A stretch of DNA of 64,000 nt from Saccharothrix australiensis (GCF_003634935.1 NZ_RBXO01000001.1:5109501-5173500), one strand, 5' to 3'; positions 43,280 to 52,661 are shown, counted from the stretch's first letter. Notes: a model not told the origin generated them from the sequence alone. Numbers and translations are program-made.

Positions 43280-44326
43280 CTAGGCACGGGTCGCGACGAC
43301 GACGCTGGTGGGCGAGGGGGTGTTCCGGGTCTCCACGTGCCGCAGCCCGGCCCGCTCGAACAGCGCGCGGAGTTCGGCCTCGGTGCGCACCTGCCCGGTC
43401 AGCAGGCACATCATCACGACGTCCTCGAACTTGCCGAAGTGCCGCGCGTCGCCTTCCGGTATCACCTCGTCGATGACGAGGAGCCGGCCGCGCTCCCCCA
43501 TCGCCTCGCGGATGTTCCGCAGGATGGTCACCGCGTCCTCGTCGTCCCAGTCGTGGATGGTCCAGGACAGCACGTACGCGTCCCCGCCCTCCGGCACCTC
43601 GCGCAGGAAGTCCCCGCCCACGCACCGCGCCCGGTCGGCGAACCCGGCGGCGTCGAGCTGCGCCCTCGCCTCGGGCACGACCCTCGGCAGGTCGAACACC
43701 ACCGCGCGCATACCCGGGTAGCGGTCCAGCAGCATGGCCGCCAGGGTGCCCCTGCCGCCGCCCACGTCCACCAGCAGTTCCACATCGGACAGGTCGCAGC
43801 TGTCGAGCGCCGCGCCGTTGACCATGCGGGCCATGCTCGACATGGCGCTGTTGAACAGGGTGGCCAGTTCCGGGCGCGCGGCGAAGAAGCTCCACCAGTC
43901 CTGGCCGTGCACGTGGTCGAACGACGGCTTGCCGGTGCGCAGGCTTTGGGCCAGTGCCCCGAACGCGCGCTGCCGCTCCGGCAGGCCGACGTACCGCGCG
44001 AGGTCGCGCATCGAGCCGGGCCGGTCCGCGCGCAGCGTCTCGGCCAGCGGCGTCAGCGCGAAGCGCCGGGGCGAGGTCTCGGTGAACACCCCGACGCTCG
44101 CCAGCGCGCGCAGGGCCCGGTACAGCGAGCGCGGGTCGCTGCCGGTGGCCTCCGCCAGCTCGTCCACGTGGCGCGTCCCGTCACCCACGGCGTCCGCCAC
44201 GCCCAGGTCGGCCACCGCGATGATCAGCTGGCTCACCAGGGAGCTGTAGAGCAGCTCGTACATCCGGACCGCGGGTGGCTTCCCGTCGCCGCCCGTGCCG
44301 GTGATGTCGGAGGAGTCGTCAGTCAT
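43280..44326 (-). CDS. O-methyltransferase (Methyltransf_2 / TcmN-type)
   Basis: A 348-aa SAM-dependent methyltransferase. The N-terminal dimerisation winged helix (LAEATGSDPRSLYRALRALA, FALTPLAETLR) precedes the SAM domain: LLVDVGGGRGTLAAMLL (motif I), AVVFDLPRVV, GGDFLREVPEGGDAYVLSW and HDWDDEDAVTILRN with the catalytic-type HDW. The family methylates phenols, so the phenolic OH of an aminohydroxybenzoate is the natural guess. Its start overlaps the ligase stop by eight bases. Confidence 0.9.
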   Translation of the reverse strand: MTDDSSDITGTGGDGKPPAVRMYELLYSSLVSQLIIAVADLGVADAVGDGTRHVDELAEATGSDPRSLYRALRALASVGVFTETSPRRFALTPLAETLRADRPGSMRDLARYVGLPERQRAFGALAQSLRTGKPSFDHVHGQDWWSFFAARPELATLFNSAMSSMARMVNGAALDSCDLSDVELLVDVGGGRGTLAAMLLDRYPGMRAVVFDLPRVVPEARAQLDAAGFADRARCVGGDFLREVPEGGDAYVLSWTIHDWDDEDAVTILRNIREAMGERGRLLVIDEVIPEGDARHFGKFEDVVMMCLLTGQVRTEAELRALFERAGLRHVETRNTPSPTSVVVATRA

Positions 44327-46097
44327 GGTCGCCCTTCTCGAACGTGCCCGCGCGTGCCACGTCGGGACCTGTCGGCGTCACGTCGTCCGGCACGAGGACG
44401 TCGGCGAACCGCTCGCGCAGCGCTCGCTTGAGGACCTTGCCGGTGGCGCCGGTGGGGAAGTCGGCGGCGTCCCGCGCCGCCACCGCGCCGCGCACCTCGT
44501 CCAGCCCCCGTCGCCGCAACGCGGCGTTGAGCAACGCGGGCAGGTCGTCCGGGACGGCGACGCCGCGCCGCAGCTTGACCGTCGCGAACGGGACGTGGCC
44601 CCCTTCGGGCCCCGGCGACCGCACGGCGACCACCGCGCAGTCGACGACGTCCGGGCACCCCGCCAGGATCGCCTCCTCCAGCGGCAGGCTGTAGACCGGG
44701 CCGCGGGCGGTGTGGATGACGTCGGGAACCCGGTCCAGGTGGTAGAACCGGCCCTTGGCGTCGCGCTGGACCACGTCGCCGGTCAGCCAGTACCCCGAGA
44801 ACGACGACCTGGTGGTCAACCCCGAGTCGTTCCAGTAACCGGGGGTCCGGGTCGGTGACCGGACACCGAGCCGGCCGGGCCGTCCGGGGCCGAGTTCGCG
44901 GCCGTCGTCGTCCAGCACCGCGGCCCGCTCGACCACGCCGATCGGCGCGCCGACGCACCGGTCGTAGTCGTCCCGCCCCGGCTCGCTCACCTTGCGGAAC
45001 AGGGCCATGCCCATCTCCGACGAGCCGAGGCCGTCGATGAACCGCGACCCCGGCGTGCCGCCACCACGACCGGGTCGGCGACCGTGCCGGATCAACGCCT
45101 TGATGTGCGCCTCGTGCGCGGCGTCCCCGGTGTTGATCCAGCTGTGCACCTCGGCCGTCGCGGCGGGGTCGAGGTCCATCGCGGCGAGTTCGGCGTAGGT
45201 CTGCGGGAAGGCGACCACGATGGTCGGGGCGAACCGGCGCATCGCGGCGTGCACGGCCGCGCCGGAACTCGACGCCATGACCAGGGTGGGCAGCCCGAGC
45301 AGGGTGGCGGTCATCAGGTAGCTGATCCCCGCCGAGTGCGACTGCGGCAGCGCCGTCAACATGCGGTTGCGCGTCGCGGGCGGGAAGCTCCACAGCCGGT
45401 GCCGCTTGCCCAGGAAGAACTGCCGGTGGGCGAAGATCGCCGACTTGGGCGGTCCGGTGGTGCCCGAGGTGTGGCAGAGCATGACGGGGTCGTCGTCCCC
45501 GTGCGGGTACGGGTAGACCGCGGGCAGCACGTGCGCGCCGCCCGCGTCGCGGGGCAGCTCCGCCGCGGGCTGCCGGAAGCCGACGGTCCCCGGCAGCGCG
45601 CCGCTGCCGGTCAACGCGGCCAGCCCGGCGGGGTCGGCCACCACGCCGACCGCGCCGACCCGGCCGAGGTAGTCGGCCGCGACCGCCGGGTCCATCCGCC
45701 CGTTGACCAGCGCCGGTATCGCGCCGAGCGAGCTGATGGCGAGGAAGTGCAGGAAGGGTTCGACGCCCTCGCCGAGGTACACGCCGACCGGATCGCCCTT
45801 GCGCACACCGCGGGCGTGGTACCAGCCCGCGTACGCGGTGCGGATCGCGACGAGCCGGTCGAGGCTCATCGGTTCGACCACCTCCCCACCCGCGGCGTCG
45901 CGTCGCTGGGCGAACAGGAAGGGCTCGTCCCGCCGGGGGCTGACCCGCCGGGCGCGGTCGAGGAAGTTGCCGAAGCCGAGCCGGCGGTCGCGCAGCAACC
46001 GCAACCGGGCCGGCCAGGGCATCGCCGCGACGGGCTGGAAACCGGACGGGATCGGGTGGGCCGGACGCGGGGAGGCCGCACTGGCGCTCTCGGGCAT
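44319..46097 (-). CDS. AMP-forming acyl/aryl ligase (ANL superfamily)
   Basis: A 592-aa adenylating enzyme with the P loop CHTSGTTGPPKSA, the A5-type region GLGSSEMGMALF, the A7 motif YWLTGDVVQRD, A8 YHLDRVPDVIHT and the A10 Lys in GATGKVLKRAL. It would activate a carboxylate as adenylate, normally to a CoA thioester. In related aminohydroxybenzoate loci, ligases of this superfamily either activate the benzoate or, as reported for CreM in cremeomycin, drive diazotisation with nitrite. No nitrite-forming enzymes (CreD/CreE types) are in the window. No carrier protein is present, so transfer to CoA is the default. Residues 370-380 carry a Gly/Arg-rich insertion (RRPGRGGGTPGSR). Confidence 0.9.
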   Translation of the reverse strand: MPESASAASPRPAHPIPSGFQPVAAMPWPARLRLLRDRRLGFGNFLDRARRVSPRRDEPFLFAQRRDAAGGEVVEPMSLDRLVAIRTAYAGWYHARGVRKGDPVGVYLGEGVEPFLHFLAISSLGAIPALVNGRMDPAVAADYLGRVGAVGVVADPAGLAALTGSGALPGTVGFRQPAAELPRDAGGAHVLPAVYPYPHGDDDPVMLCHTSGTTGPPKSAIFAHRQFFLGKRHRLWSFPPATRNRMLTALPQSHSAGISYLMTATLLGLPTLVMASSSGAAVHAAMRRFAPTIVVAFPQTYAELAAMDLDPAATAEVHSWINTGDAAHEAHIKALIRHGRRPGRGGGTPGSRFIDGLGSSEMGMALFRKVSEPGRDDYDRCVGAPIGVVERAAVLDDDGRELGPGRPGRLGVRSPTRTPGYWNDSGLTTRSSFSGYWLTGDVVQRDAKGRFYHLDRVPDVIHTARGPVYSLPLEEAILAGCPDVVDCAVVAVRSPGPEGGHVPFATVKLRRGVAVPDDLPALLNAALRRRGLDEVRGAVAARDAADFPTGATGKVLKRALRERFADVLVPDDVTPTGPDVARAGTFEKGDHD

Positions 46098-46189
46098 GTG
46101 CCTGTCTCCGGTTCAGCGGTGCGGGTGGACCACGTGGGTGGTCCCGGCACGCCGCGGGTTCCGACGGCGTGCCGGGACGGTGCGGGCGC

Positions 46190-46558
46190 TCAGCCCTCGT
46201 AGACGGTCAGCTCGTAGCCGTCGGGGTCGCGGAACTGGAACTCCCGGCCGCAGAACCCGTCGCACGGCGGCTTGGTGATGGTGACGTCGGCCGCCGCCAA
46301 CTTCGCCGCGAGCCCGTCCGGGTCCTCGGCCTTGATCCACAGCACCACGCCCCAGCCGAGCCGGGGCACGGCGTCCAGGTCGATCCCGGCCCTGCGCAGC
46401 GCGACCTTGATCGGCCGGGTCTCCAGCACGACGGCGTCGGGGTTCTTGGACGACTCCGCCGCCGGGAACCCCACCAGTTCGGTGTAGAAGCGGACGGACC
46501 TCTCCACGTCGCGGACCTGGAGGGTCAGGAAGTTCGGGCCGATCGCGTTGTCGGGCAC
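46190..46558 (-). CDS. VOC/glyoxalase-fold protein, 122 aa
   Basis: A single vicinal-oxygen-chelate domain: NFLTLQVRDVERSVRFYTEL, then paired beta-alpha-beta-beta-beta modules ending EFQFRDPDGYELTVYEG. The usual metal ligands are only partly present: the C-terminal Glu of YELTVYE is kept, while the N-terminal His position is Thr. It may therefore bind a ligand without catalysis, as in self-resistance proteins. I chose the GTG at 46558 with AAAGGGAA upstream. It is first in line before the ligase gene (92 bases), so it probably belongs to the same operon. Confidence 0.85.
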   Translation of the reverse strand: MPDNAIGPNFLTLQVRDVERSVRFYTELVGFPAAESSKNPDAVVLETRPIKVALRRAGIDLDAVPRLGWGVVLWIKAEDPDGLAAKLAAADVTITKPPCDGFCGREFQFRDPDGYELTVYEG

Positions 46559-46706
46559 AGCATTCCCTTTGTTCGCCACGGGTCGGTTGGACGGTTCCAG
46601 CCTGGTGCCCGGCGGGTGGTCCGGGCATCCCGTGAACGCGCGATCCTGGCCGACGCCCGGCCACGCGCCCTCCCCGCGCGGTCGACGCCGCACCGGCGCG
46701 AGGCGC

Positions 46707-49520
46707 TCAGAAGTGCTGTTCCGCTTGGCGCGTCAGGGAATCCGCCGCGCCGGGTGGGGACGGCGCCGCGCCGGGCCCGTCGTCGTGGGCGATCACCAGC
46801 CGCGTCAGGTCCACCCGGCTGGTGATGCCGAGCTTGACGAAGCTGTGCCGCAGGTGGCTGTCGACCGTGTGGGGCGACAGGTGCAGCTTCGCCGCCACCT
46901 CGCGGTTGGTCAGGCCCTGCGCCACCAGGCGCGCCACCCGCAGCTCCGACTGGGTGAGGCTGGACCAGCCGAGGTCACCGCCGCCCGGCTCCGCGGCGCA
47001 CCGCCGCGGCGCGCCCAGCCGGCGCAGCACCTTCTGCACGGCGGCGAGGTCGCGCTTCGCGCCGCACTCGGCGTAGTGCCGCGCCGCCTCCTCCAACGCC
47101 GCCACCGCGCCACCGCGCCGTCCGGAGGCCAGCTCGGCGGTGCCCAGGTCGACCAGCGCGGCGGCCAGCGCGAGCGGCCTGGACGCGCGCCGGAAGCCCG
47201 CCACCGCCTGCTGGAACAGCTTCAGGTCGCCGACGCGCAGCGCCCGCGCCTGGTCGGCGGCGGCGCGCAGGGACGCGGCGTCCGGGTTCCGCTCGGCGAG
47301 GCCGCGCAGCGCGTCGGCGACCGCGCCGGCCACGTGCGGCACGTCGGCGGCCAGCGCCAGGCGGATCAGCCACGGTCCGGCGGCCGGTTCCCGCGTCAGC
47401 AGCAGGACGCGCGCCGGCAGCCGCTCGACCACCGGCGCCACCGCGGCCAGCGCCGCCGCCGGTTGCCCGAGCGACGCCCGCAGCACGGCCTTGGCGAACG
47501 GCAGGTCCTCCGGGTGGGCGGTGAGGCCGGGGCCGACCAGGTCGTCGGCCCGGCGGAGGTAGCCGCGGGCGGGCGCGAGGTCGTCGCGCCGCACCGCGAT
47601 CCGCGCCGACAGGGCGAGCAGCGGCAGGCCCAGCGGTGCGACGCCGAGCCGCTCGCAGGCCAGGAACCCGGTCTCGGCCTCGGCCGCCGCGTCGTCCAGG
47701 CGGCCCTGGGCGTACCGCAGGTCCGCCCGCTCGCGGTGCCACAGCGGCTGCGGCCACCACGTGCCCTCCGGGTCCGCGTCGCCGGTGACGCGCGCCAGTT
47801 CCCGCTCGGCCGCGGCGAAGTCGTCCACCGCCGCGTGCGCGGCGGCGCGCCACAGCCTCGGCAGGCGCGCCGGCGGGTGCTCGCCGGTGCGTTCTGACGC
47901 CTCGACGGCCGAAGCCGCGTGGTCGAGCGCCGCGGTGAGGTTCCCGGTGACGCGCGCGGCCGTGCTCCGGGCCACCGCCGCCACCGCGACCGCCGCGTGG
48001 TCGCCGGTGAGGACGCCCGCCTCGACCGCCGAGGCGGCGACGGCGTCGGCGTTGACGACGTCGCCGGAGCCGAGCAGGGCGTGCGCGTGCGTGGCCAGCA
48101 GGCCGGCGTTGGCCGGGGCGCCGCGCGGGCCGGCGGCGGACGGGCACGCCGGGTGCGCGGGCGGGCGCGCGGTCCCGCCGACCGCCGACAGCGCGACGGC
48201 GAGCCCCAGCAGCCGGTCGACCCCGGAGTCCGCGTCGAGGCCGGCGGGTGCGCCCGGCCGCGCCGGGACCGGCACCGCGCCGGCTCGCTCGGCGAGCGCG
48301 GTCGACCGGCCCGCCGTCCCGCCCGCCGCACCGCCGGCGCGCGGTCCCGGCGCGTGCCGCGGCGCGTCCGGGTCGGCGCGGGGCACCGGGACGCCCCGGT
48401 CCGAGCGGGGCGGCGGCGCGGCGGGCGGCGCGCTCCGGATGACGTGTTCGAGCACCTCGGTCGGCGTCGCGCCCTCCGCCCGCACGACGCACGCGGCCTC
48501 CCGGTGCAGCGCGTGGCGGACCGGGCCGGGCAGCCGGTGGTACAGCGCCTCGCGGACGAGGTCGTGCCGGAAGCGCAACACGTCCTGCCCGGCGACCAGG
48601 ATCGCCGCGCCGATGGCCTCGTTGACGGCCCGCACCACCGTCGGCACGGACCGGCCGACCAGCCGGGAGACCTCGTGCACGGTGAACGGCTTGCCCAGCA
48701 CCGCCGCCGCGTCCAGCACCTGCCGCGCCTCGTCGGACAGGTCGCGCAGCCGGTGGTGGACGGCGCTGAGGAAGGTGTCCCCGAGCCGGTCGCCGGTCAG
48801 CGTCGCCACCCCGTCCTCGACGGTGACCTGCCCGGTGTCCAGCAGGGTGCCGAGCAGCTCGTCGAGGAGGAAGGGGTTGCCGCCGGTGCGGGCGGCCAGG
48901 GCGAGCAGGGAGGCGTCCGGCTCGGCGTCCAGGACGCGCCGGCACAGCGTGCGCACCCCCTGCTCGGACAGCGGTTCCAGGCTCAGCCGCAGCGCGCCCT
49001 CCCGGAGCAGCCAGTCCGCGGTGTCCTGGGCGTGGCCGCGCGCGAAGGCCGGCCGGCGGGCGAGCAGCCACATCACCGGCGACGAGTCGACCGCCGGGAT
49101 GAGCACGCGCATGACCAGCGCGGACAGCTCGTCGGCCCAGTGCGTGTCGTCGAGCACGATCAACAGCGGCCGGCGCGCCGCGCTCCGGTCGATCAGGTCG
49201 CCGAGCCGGTCGACCAGCCGCAGCGGGTTCCCCGCCGACTCCGGACCGCTGACCGCCTGGTGCGACAGCGAGCCCAGCGCCGCGCGCAGCGAGGCCAGCG
49301 GCACCCCGCTGTCCAATTCGGTCGCCCGGCCCTCCAGCACGGTCAGGTCGAGCGCGGCGGCCTCCTCCGCCGCGGCTCGGAGCAGGCTGGTCTTGCCGAT
49401 GCCCGCCGGGCCCTCCACCACCGAGCAGCAACCGCTGCCCGCGGCCGTGGACCGGAGCGACCGCCGCAATTCGGATAACGCCGGTTCGCGCTCGACCAGC
49501 AAAGTTTTGACCGTCCGCAT
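46707..49520 (-). CDS. LAL-type (large ATP-binding LuxR) transcriptional activator
   Basis: A 937-aa regulator. The STAND-type ATPase has Walker A GPAGIGKTS (37-45), Walker B LLIVLDDTHWAD and the sensor ARTGGNPFLLDELL. A helical-repeat middle follows and a LuxR HTH ends the protein (LTQSELRVARLVAQGLTNRE, LSPHTVDSHLRHSFVKLGI). Residues 385-450 are Pro/Ala/Arg-rich and lack the helical repeats usual there, so the middle seems partly degenerate or a long linker. LAL proteins commonly activate antibiotic clusters; this one sits directly upstream of the aminohydroxybenzoate operon on the same strand. Confidence 0.9.
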   Translation of the reverse strand: MRTVKTLLVEREPALSELRRSLRSTAAGSGCCSVVEGPAGIGKTSLLRAAAEEAAALDLTVLEGRATELDSGVPLASLRAALGSLSHQAVSGPESAGNPLRLVDRLGDLIDRSAARRPLLIVLDDTHWADELSALVMRVLIPAVDSSPVMWLLARRPAFARGHAQDTADWLLREGALRLSLEPLSEQGVRTLCRRVLDAEPDASLLALAARTGGNPFLLDELLGTLLDTGQVTVEDGVATLTGDRLGDTFLSAVHHRLRDLSDEARQVLDAAAVLGKPFTVHEVSRLVGRSVPTVVRAVNEAIGAAILVAGQDVLRFRHDLVREALYHRLPGPVRHALHREAACVVRAEGATPTEVLEHVIRSAPPAAPPPRSDRGVPVPRADPDAPRHAPGPRAGGAAGGTAGRSTALAERAGAVPVPARPGAPAGLDADSGVDRLLGLAVALSAVGGTARPPAHPACPSAAGPRGAPANAGLLATHAHALLGSGDVVNADAVAASAVEAGVLTGDHAAVAVAAVARSTAARVTGNLTAALDHAASAVEASERTGEHPPARLPRLWRAAAHAAVDDFAAAERELARVTGDADPEGTWWPQPLWHRERADLRYAQGRLDDAAAEAETGFLACERLGVAPLGLPLLALSARIAVRRDDLAPARGYLRRADDLVGPGLTAHPEDLPFAKAVLRASLGQPAAALAAVAPVVERLPARVLLLTREPAAGPWLIRLALAADVPHVAGAVADALRGLAERNPDAASLRAAADQARALRVGDLKLFQQAVAGFRRASRPLALAAALVDLGTAELASGRRGGAVAALEEAARHYAECGAKRDLAAVQKVLRRLGAPRRCAAEPGGGDLGWSSLTQSELRVARLVAQGLTNREVAAKLHLSPHTVDSHLRHSFVKLGITSRVDLTRLVIAHDDGPGAAPSPPGAADSLTRQAEQHF

Positions 49521-49996
49521 GAATTCCCCCATCAGAGGATGGTTCACGTGGGCCGCCGACCGGCCGGCCCACGCGGGGATCGAGGAGCGAATTGCCCCCT
49601 ACTACCTCGATCGCCTCTGCCCCAGGATGTCGACAGTGATGTCGCCACGATACCGCTCCCCCGACCGACGGAGTCGGCCGAAACCAGTATAGGCACAGAA
49701 CTACCGGACCGGCGACGCCGATGACGCCCGCACGGTGCGGCGATCCGCGACCGGAACGGAATTCCACGCGACTCGGACTGCCTGCGAGTCCTTTTCGAAT
49801 CCCACCTGGGGCGACGGTGGAGTGCACGGACGGTGTCGAAGAGATCGGCGGCCCGGATGACGGGGCGGAATTTCTTCACCGTCGAAGTTGTGGCCGAATA
49901 CCGGCGGCGCGCCGGACGGCGGGGACCTTTCCCCGCTCGGTTTCCGCGCACGCGCCGGACAGGCCGGGATCACGCCGCGCGGGCGGACACGCGGAA
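49521..49996. other. Upstream region of the LAL gene
   Basis: About 475 bases lie between the LAL start and the terminator of the preceding SDR gene. No credible gene. Around 49600-49700 GC is lower and likely holds the LAL promoter; the long leader fits a regulated gene. Confidence 0.4.
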
Positions 49997-50030
49997 TCGG
50001 TCGGGGCACCCTGCGCGGTGCCCCGACCGA
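49997..50030. terminator. Hairpin terminator after the SDR gene
   Basis: TCGGTCGGGGCACC (49997-50010) and its exact complement (50017-50030) form a perfect 14-bp stem with a 6-base loop, 12 bases after the stop of the minus-strand SDR gene. It separates that gene from the LAL gene. Confidence 0.85.
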
Positions 50031-50042
50031 GGGAAAGCGGGA

Positions 50043-50783
50043 TTACGCGTTGGCCCCGCCGTCGACGGTGAACATGGCCCCGGTGATGTTCGCACCCCCC
50101 GGACCGACCAGGTGGGCCACGGTGGCGGCGATGTCGTCCGGGCTGCCGTAGCGGCCCAGCGCGGTCAGCGCGCGCTCGTCGTCCGCGGTGGGGCCGTCCT
50201 CGGGGTTCATCTCGGTGTTGGTGGAGCCGGGGTGCACCAGGTTGACGGTGATGCCGCGCTCGCCGACGTCGCGCGCCAACCCGCGGGTGAAGCCGATCAG
50301 CGCGGACTTGCTCATCGCGTACAGCGCGACACCGGGGTACGGGACCCGCTCCGCGAGCGTGCTGCCGATGCTGACGATCCGCCCGCCGGACGTCATGTGC
50401 CGCAGCGCGGCCTGGCTGGCCACGTACACGGCGCGGGTGTGGACCGCCAGCGTCCGGTCGACCTCCTCCAGGGTGACCTCGTCGATCACGCCGTAGGGGA
50501 AGATGCCCGCGTTGTTGACGAGCACGTCCAGCCGGCCGAACTCGGCGGCCGTCCGGTCCACGGCGCCGACGACCGCGTCGGCGTCGGCGTTGTCGGCGTT
50601 CACGGCGAGCCCCCGTCGACCGAGGGCCTTGACGCCCTCCGCGACGTCCTCCGCGCGGTCCTTCGCGGAGGCGTAGGTGAGAGCGACGTCGGCGCCGAGG
50701 CTCGCGAGCTTGCGGACGATCGCGGCGCCGATGCCCCGGCTGCCCCCGGTGACCAGCGCGACCTTGCCGGAGAGTTCGGACAT
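50043..50783 (-). CDS. SDR-family oxidoreductase, FabG-like, under TetR-type operator
   Basis: A 246-aa classical SDR: GGSRGIG cofactor loop, VNNAGIF, the catalytic Ser (VSIGSTLAE) and Y-x3-K (LYAMSKSA). The residue after the second strand (LTYASAKDR) favours NADPH. It is transcribed alone, with its own terminator. Two copies of the palindrome shared with the TetR gene at 56 kb lie 18-33 and 76-91 bases upstream of its start, so it is very probably a member of that regulon. This kind of SDR is often induced by the same ligand as its TetR; the substrate is unknown. Confidence 0.92.
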   Translation of the reverse strand: MSELSGKVALVTGGSRGIGAAIVRKLASLGADVALTYASAKDRAEDVAEGVKALGRRGLAVNADNADADAVVGAVDRTAAEFGRLDVLVNNAGIFPYGVIDEVTLEEVDRTLAVHTRAVYVASQAALRHMTSGGRIVSIGSTLAERVPYPGVALYAMSKSALIGFTRGLARDVGERGITVNLVHPGSTNTEMNPEDGPTADDERALTALGRYGSPDDIAATVAHLVGPGGANITGAMFTVDGGANA

Positions 50784-50800
50784 GAGCCCTCATTCAATTC

Positions 50801-50816
50801 CGTGTCGATCGATACA
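50801..50816. promoter_or_regulatory. TetR-type operator, site 1 (SDR promoter)
   Basis: CGTGTCGATCGATACA matches TGTAnCGnnCGnTACA at 10 of 12 defined positions. It lies just upstream of the SDR start codon. Confidence 0.6.
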
Positions 50817-50858
50817 TAAATGACTATCGGGTGCCGGGGGCGTCCTGTCAAGGCTTTC

Positions 50859-50874
50859 TTTACCGACCGCTACA
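50859..50874. promoter_or_regulatory. TetR-type operator, site 2 (upstream of the SDR gene)
   Basis: TTTACCGACCGCTACA matches the same consensus at 11 of 12 positions. It overlaps the stop codon of the epimerase-type gene, 58 bases from site 1. Confidence 0.6.
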
Positions 50875-51762
50875 GAAAATCCCGCGCGCCGCCGCCCCGT
50901 CCGACGGCCAGATCCCGCGCACCGGCCGCCAACCGAGCGCCTGCCGGGCGGCGGCGCTGCACACCCGGTGGGACACCGCGTCGGCGCGCAGGCCCGGCGA
51001 GAGCACCGGTCCCGGCACGCCGTCCAAGGCGGCCAGGCGGGCGAGGTACGCCCCGTTGCGCACCGGCTCGTCGGACACGTTCAGCACCAGTCCCCGCGCC
51101 GGCCGCTCGACGGCCGCCACGACCGCGTCGGCGAAGTCGGCCACGTGCACCATCGACACGAACTCCCGCCCGTTCCCGGCAACCCGCACCGTGCCCGCGC
51201 GCAGGTCCGCGCGCTGCCGGTCCTGCACGGTGCCCGGCCCGACGAACCGCGCCGCGCGCAGGACCGTCCAGGCCACCCGCTCGACCGGCAGCGCGCGCAC
51301 GGTCGCCTCCAGGTCCGCCACGGGAGCCGCGATGGCGGCCCTGGCGGCGCAGGCGTCCAGGGGCTCGGTCTCGCGGAGCAGGCGCTCACCGCCGTCGGGG
51401 TAGGCCATCGTGACGCTCAGCTGGACGAGGGCGGGCACCCCGGCGGCCGACACGGCCCCGGCGACGACCCTGGTCCCCTCCACCCGGACGCGGCTGTTCT
51501 CCGCCCAGGCGTCCTTGGCGGCGAAGTCACGGGGTATCGCGGTGGCGGTGTTCACGACGACGTCGAAGCCCCGCACCCGCGCGGCGAGCAGTTCGCCGGC
51601 GTCCGGGTCGAGCAGGCTGCCGCGCACCCGGTCCACCCCGGGCGGCAGGGCCGCCTGCCTGCCGCCCGGCGACATCACCGCGACCTGGTGGCCGCGCGCC
51701 ACCAGCCGGGGCACCAGCTCCCGGCCCAGCACACCGGTGGCCCCGATCGCGAACACGCGCAC
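50860..51762 (-). CDS. NAD-dependent epimerase/dehydratase-family protein
   Basis: A 300-aa extended Rossmann protein with the N-terminal GATGVLGRELV loop, a middle LSVTMAYPDG strand in place of the usual catalytic SSx(n)Y, and VHVADFADAVVAAVERP near the end. A Y-x3-K is not obvious, so it may be a non-catalytic or NmrA-type redox sensor. The GTG start at 51762 follows the NmrA-like gene by 28 bases, and it is probably the last gene of an operon with that gene and the FAD oxidase. An operator site lies across its stop codon, serving the next gene. Confidence 0.86.
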   Translation of the reverse strand: MRVFAIGATGVLGRELVPRLVARGHQVAVMSPGGRQAALPPGVDRVRGSLLDPDAGELLAARVRGFDVVVNTATAIPRDFAAKDAWAENSRVRVEGTRVVAGAVSAAGVPALVQLSVTMAYPDGGERLLRETEPLDACAARAAIAAPVADLEATVRALPVERVAWTVLRAARFVGPGTVQDRQRADLRAGTVRVAGNGREFVSMVHVADFADAVVAAVERPARGLVLNVSDEPVRNGAYLARLAALDGVPGPVLSPGLRADAVSHRVCSAAARQALGWRPVRGIWPSDGAAARGIFCSGR

Positions 51763-51790
51763 GCTTCCGTCCTTCCCCGGCGCGGGCGGG

Positions 51791-52660
51791 TCACACCGGC
51801 GTCCGGCCGAGCAGTTCGCCGACGACGGAGGTCAGCGCCCGCGCCGGCCTGCCGACCACGTCCTCGACGGTGGTGGTCACCAGGGCCGCCTCGCCCGCCC
51901 GGTAGGTGGCGTAGAGCCCGAGCCTGGCCTCGGCCGCCCACGGCGGCATCCCCGCGCCGGTCATGGCGTCGAAGGCCGCCTCCGGCGACACGTCGACGAA
52001 CCGGACCTCCCGACCGAGTTCGCGGGAGAAGTACCCGGCCACGGTGGGGTAGTCGAGCGCCCGCGGGCCGGTCACCTCCAGCACCGCGCCGTCCAGCGCG
52101 GGATCGGTGAGCGCCACCGCCGCCACCGCGGCCACGTCGCGCACGTCGACCCAGCTCACCTCCGCGTCGCCGACGGGCAGCGCGATGGCGCCGCGGGCGG
52201 TGATGCCCGGCAGCCACTGCCGCAGGTTCTGCGCGAACCCGTTGGGCCGCACCAAGGTGTGGCGCAGACCCGACTCCGCCAGCGCCTCCTCGACCAGCCC
52301 GTGCTGGCGGTGGATCGAGCACCGCGCGGCGGGGTCCGCGCCGAGCGCGGACACCTTCACCACGCGTTCGACGCCCGCCTCCTTCGCCACCTCGACGATC
52401 GCGCGCTGCAAGGAGTCCTGCGCCGGGTGCAGCGGCGTCAGCAGGAGCAGCGTCCGGGCGCCGGTGAGCGCGGGCAGCAGGCTCTCCGGTCGCGTCAGAT
52501 CGCCTTCGACCACGTCGGCGACGTCGCGCGACGGGCCGCCCGACCCGGGGCGCACCACGGCCAACGGCCGCACCCCGCGGGCGGCCAGGTCGACCAGCAG
52601 CGCGGAGCCGACGGCGCCCGTGGCCCCGAGCACGGCGACCGGTCCGATGCGGTCGGCCAC
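51791..52660 (-). CDS. NmrA-like NAD(P)-binding protein
   Basis: A 289-aa atypical SDR: GATGAVGSALLVDLA loop, VVRPGS after the second strand (NADP-type Arg), LLLLTPLHPAQ, VVKVSALGAD, then HGLVEEALAESGLRHTLVRP and WVDVRDVAAVA. The catalytic Tyr is replaced (the HRQHG segment), as in NmrA/quinone-reductase-like proteins. It starts with a GTG one base after the stop of the FAD oxidase gene, so the two are cotranscribed. It could be a quinone or azo-type reductase, or a sensor. Confidence 0.9.
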   Translation of the reverse strand: MADRIGPVAVLGATGAVGSALLVDLAARGVRPLAVVRPGSGGPSRDVADVVEGDLTRPESLLPALTGARTLLLLTPLHPAQDSLQRAIVEVAKEAGVERVVKVSALGADPAARCSIHRQHGLVEEALAESGLRHTLVRPNGFAQNLRQWLPGITARGAIALPVGDAEVSWVDVRDVAAVAAVALTDPALDGAVLEVTGPRALDYPTVAGYFSRELGREVRFVDVSPEAAFDAMTGAGMPPWAAEARLGLYATYRAGEAALVTTTVEDVVGRPARALTSVVGELLGRTPV

Positions 52661-52661
52661 G

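Noticed and set aside
46975..49827. 950-codon antisense-frame product across the LAL gene
   Set aside because: It is Arg/Gly/Pro-rich with no domain, and the other frame on the same strand encodes a complete STAND-LuxR protein.
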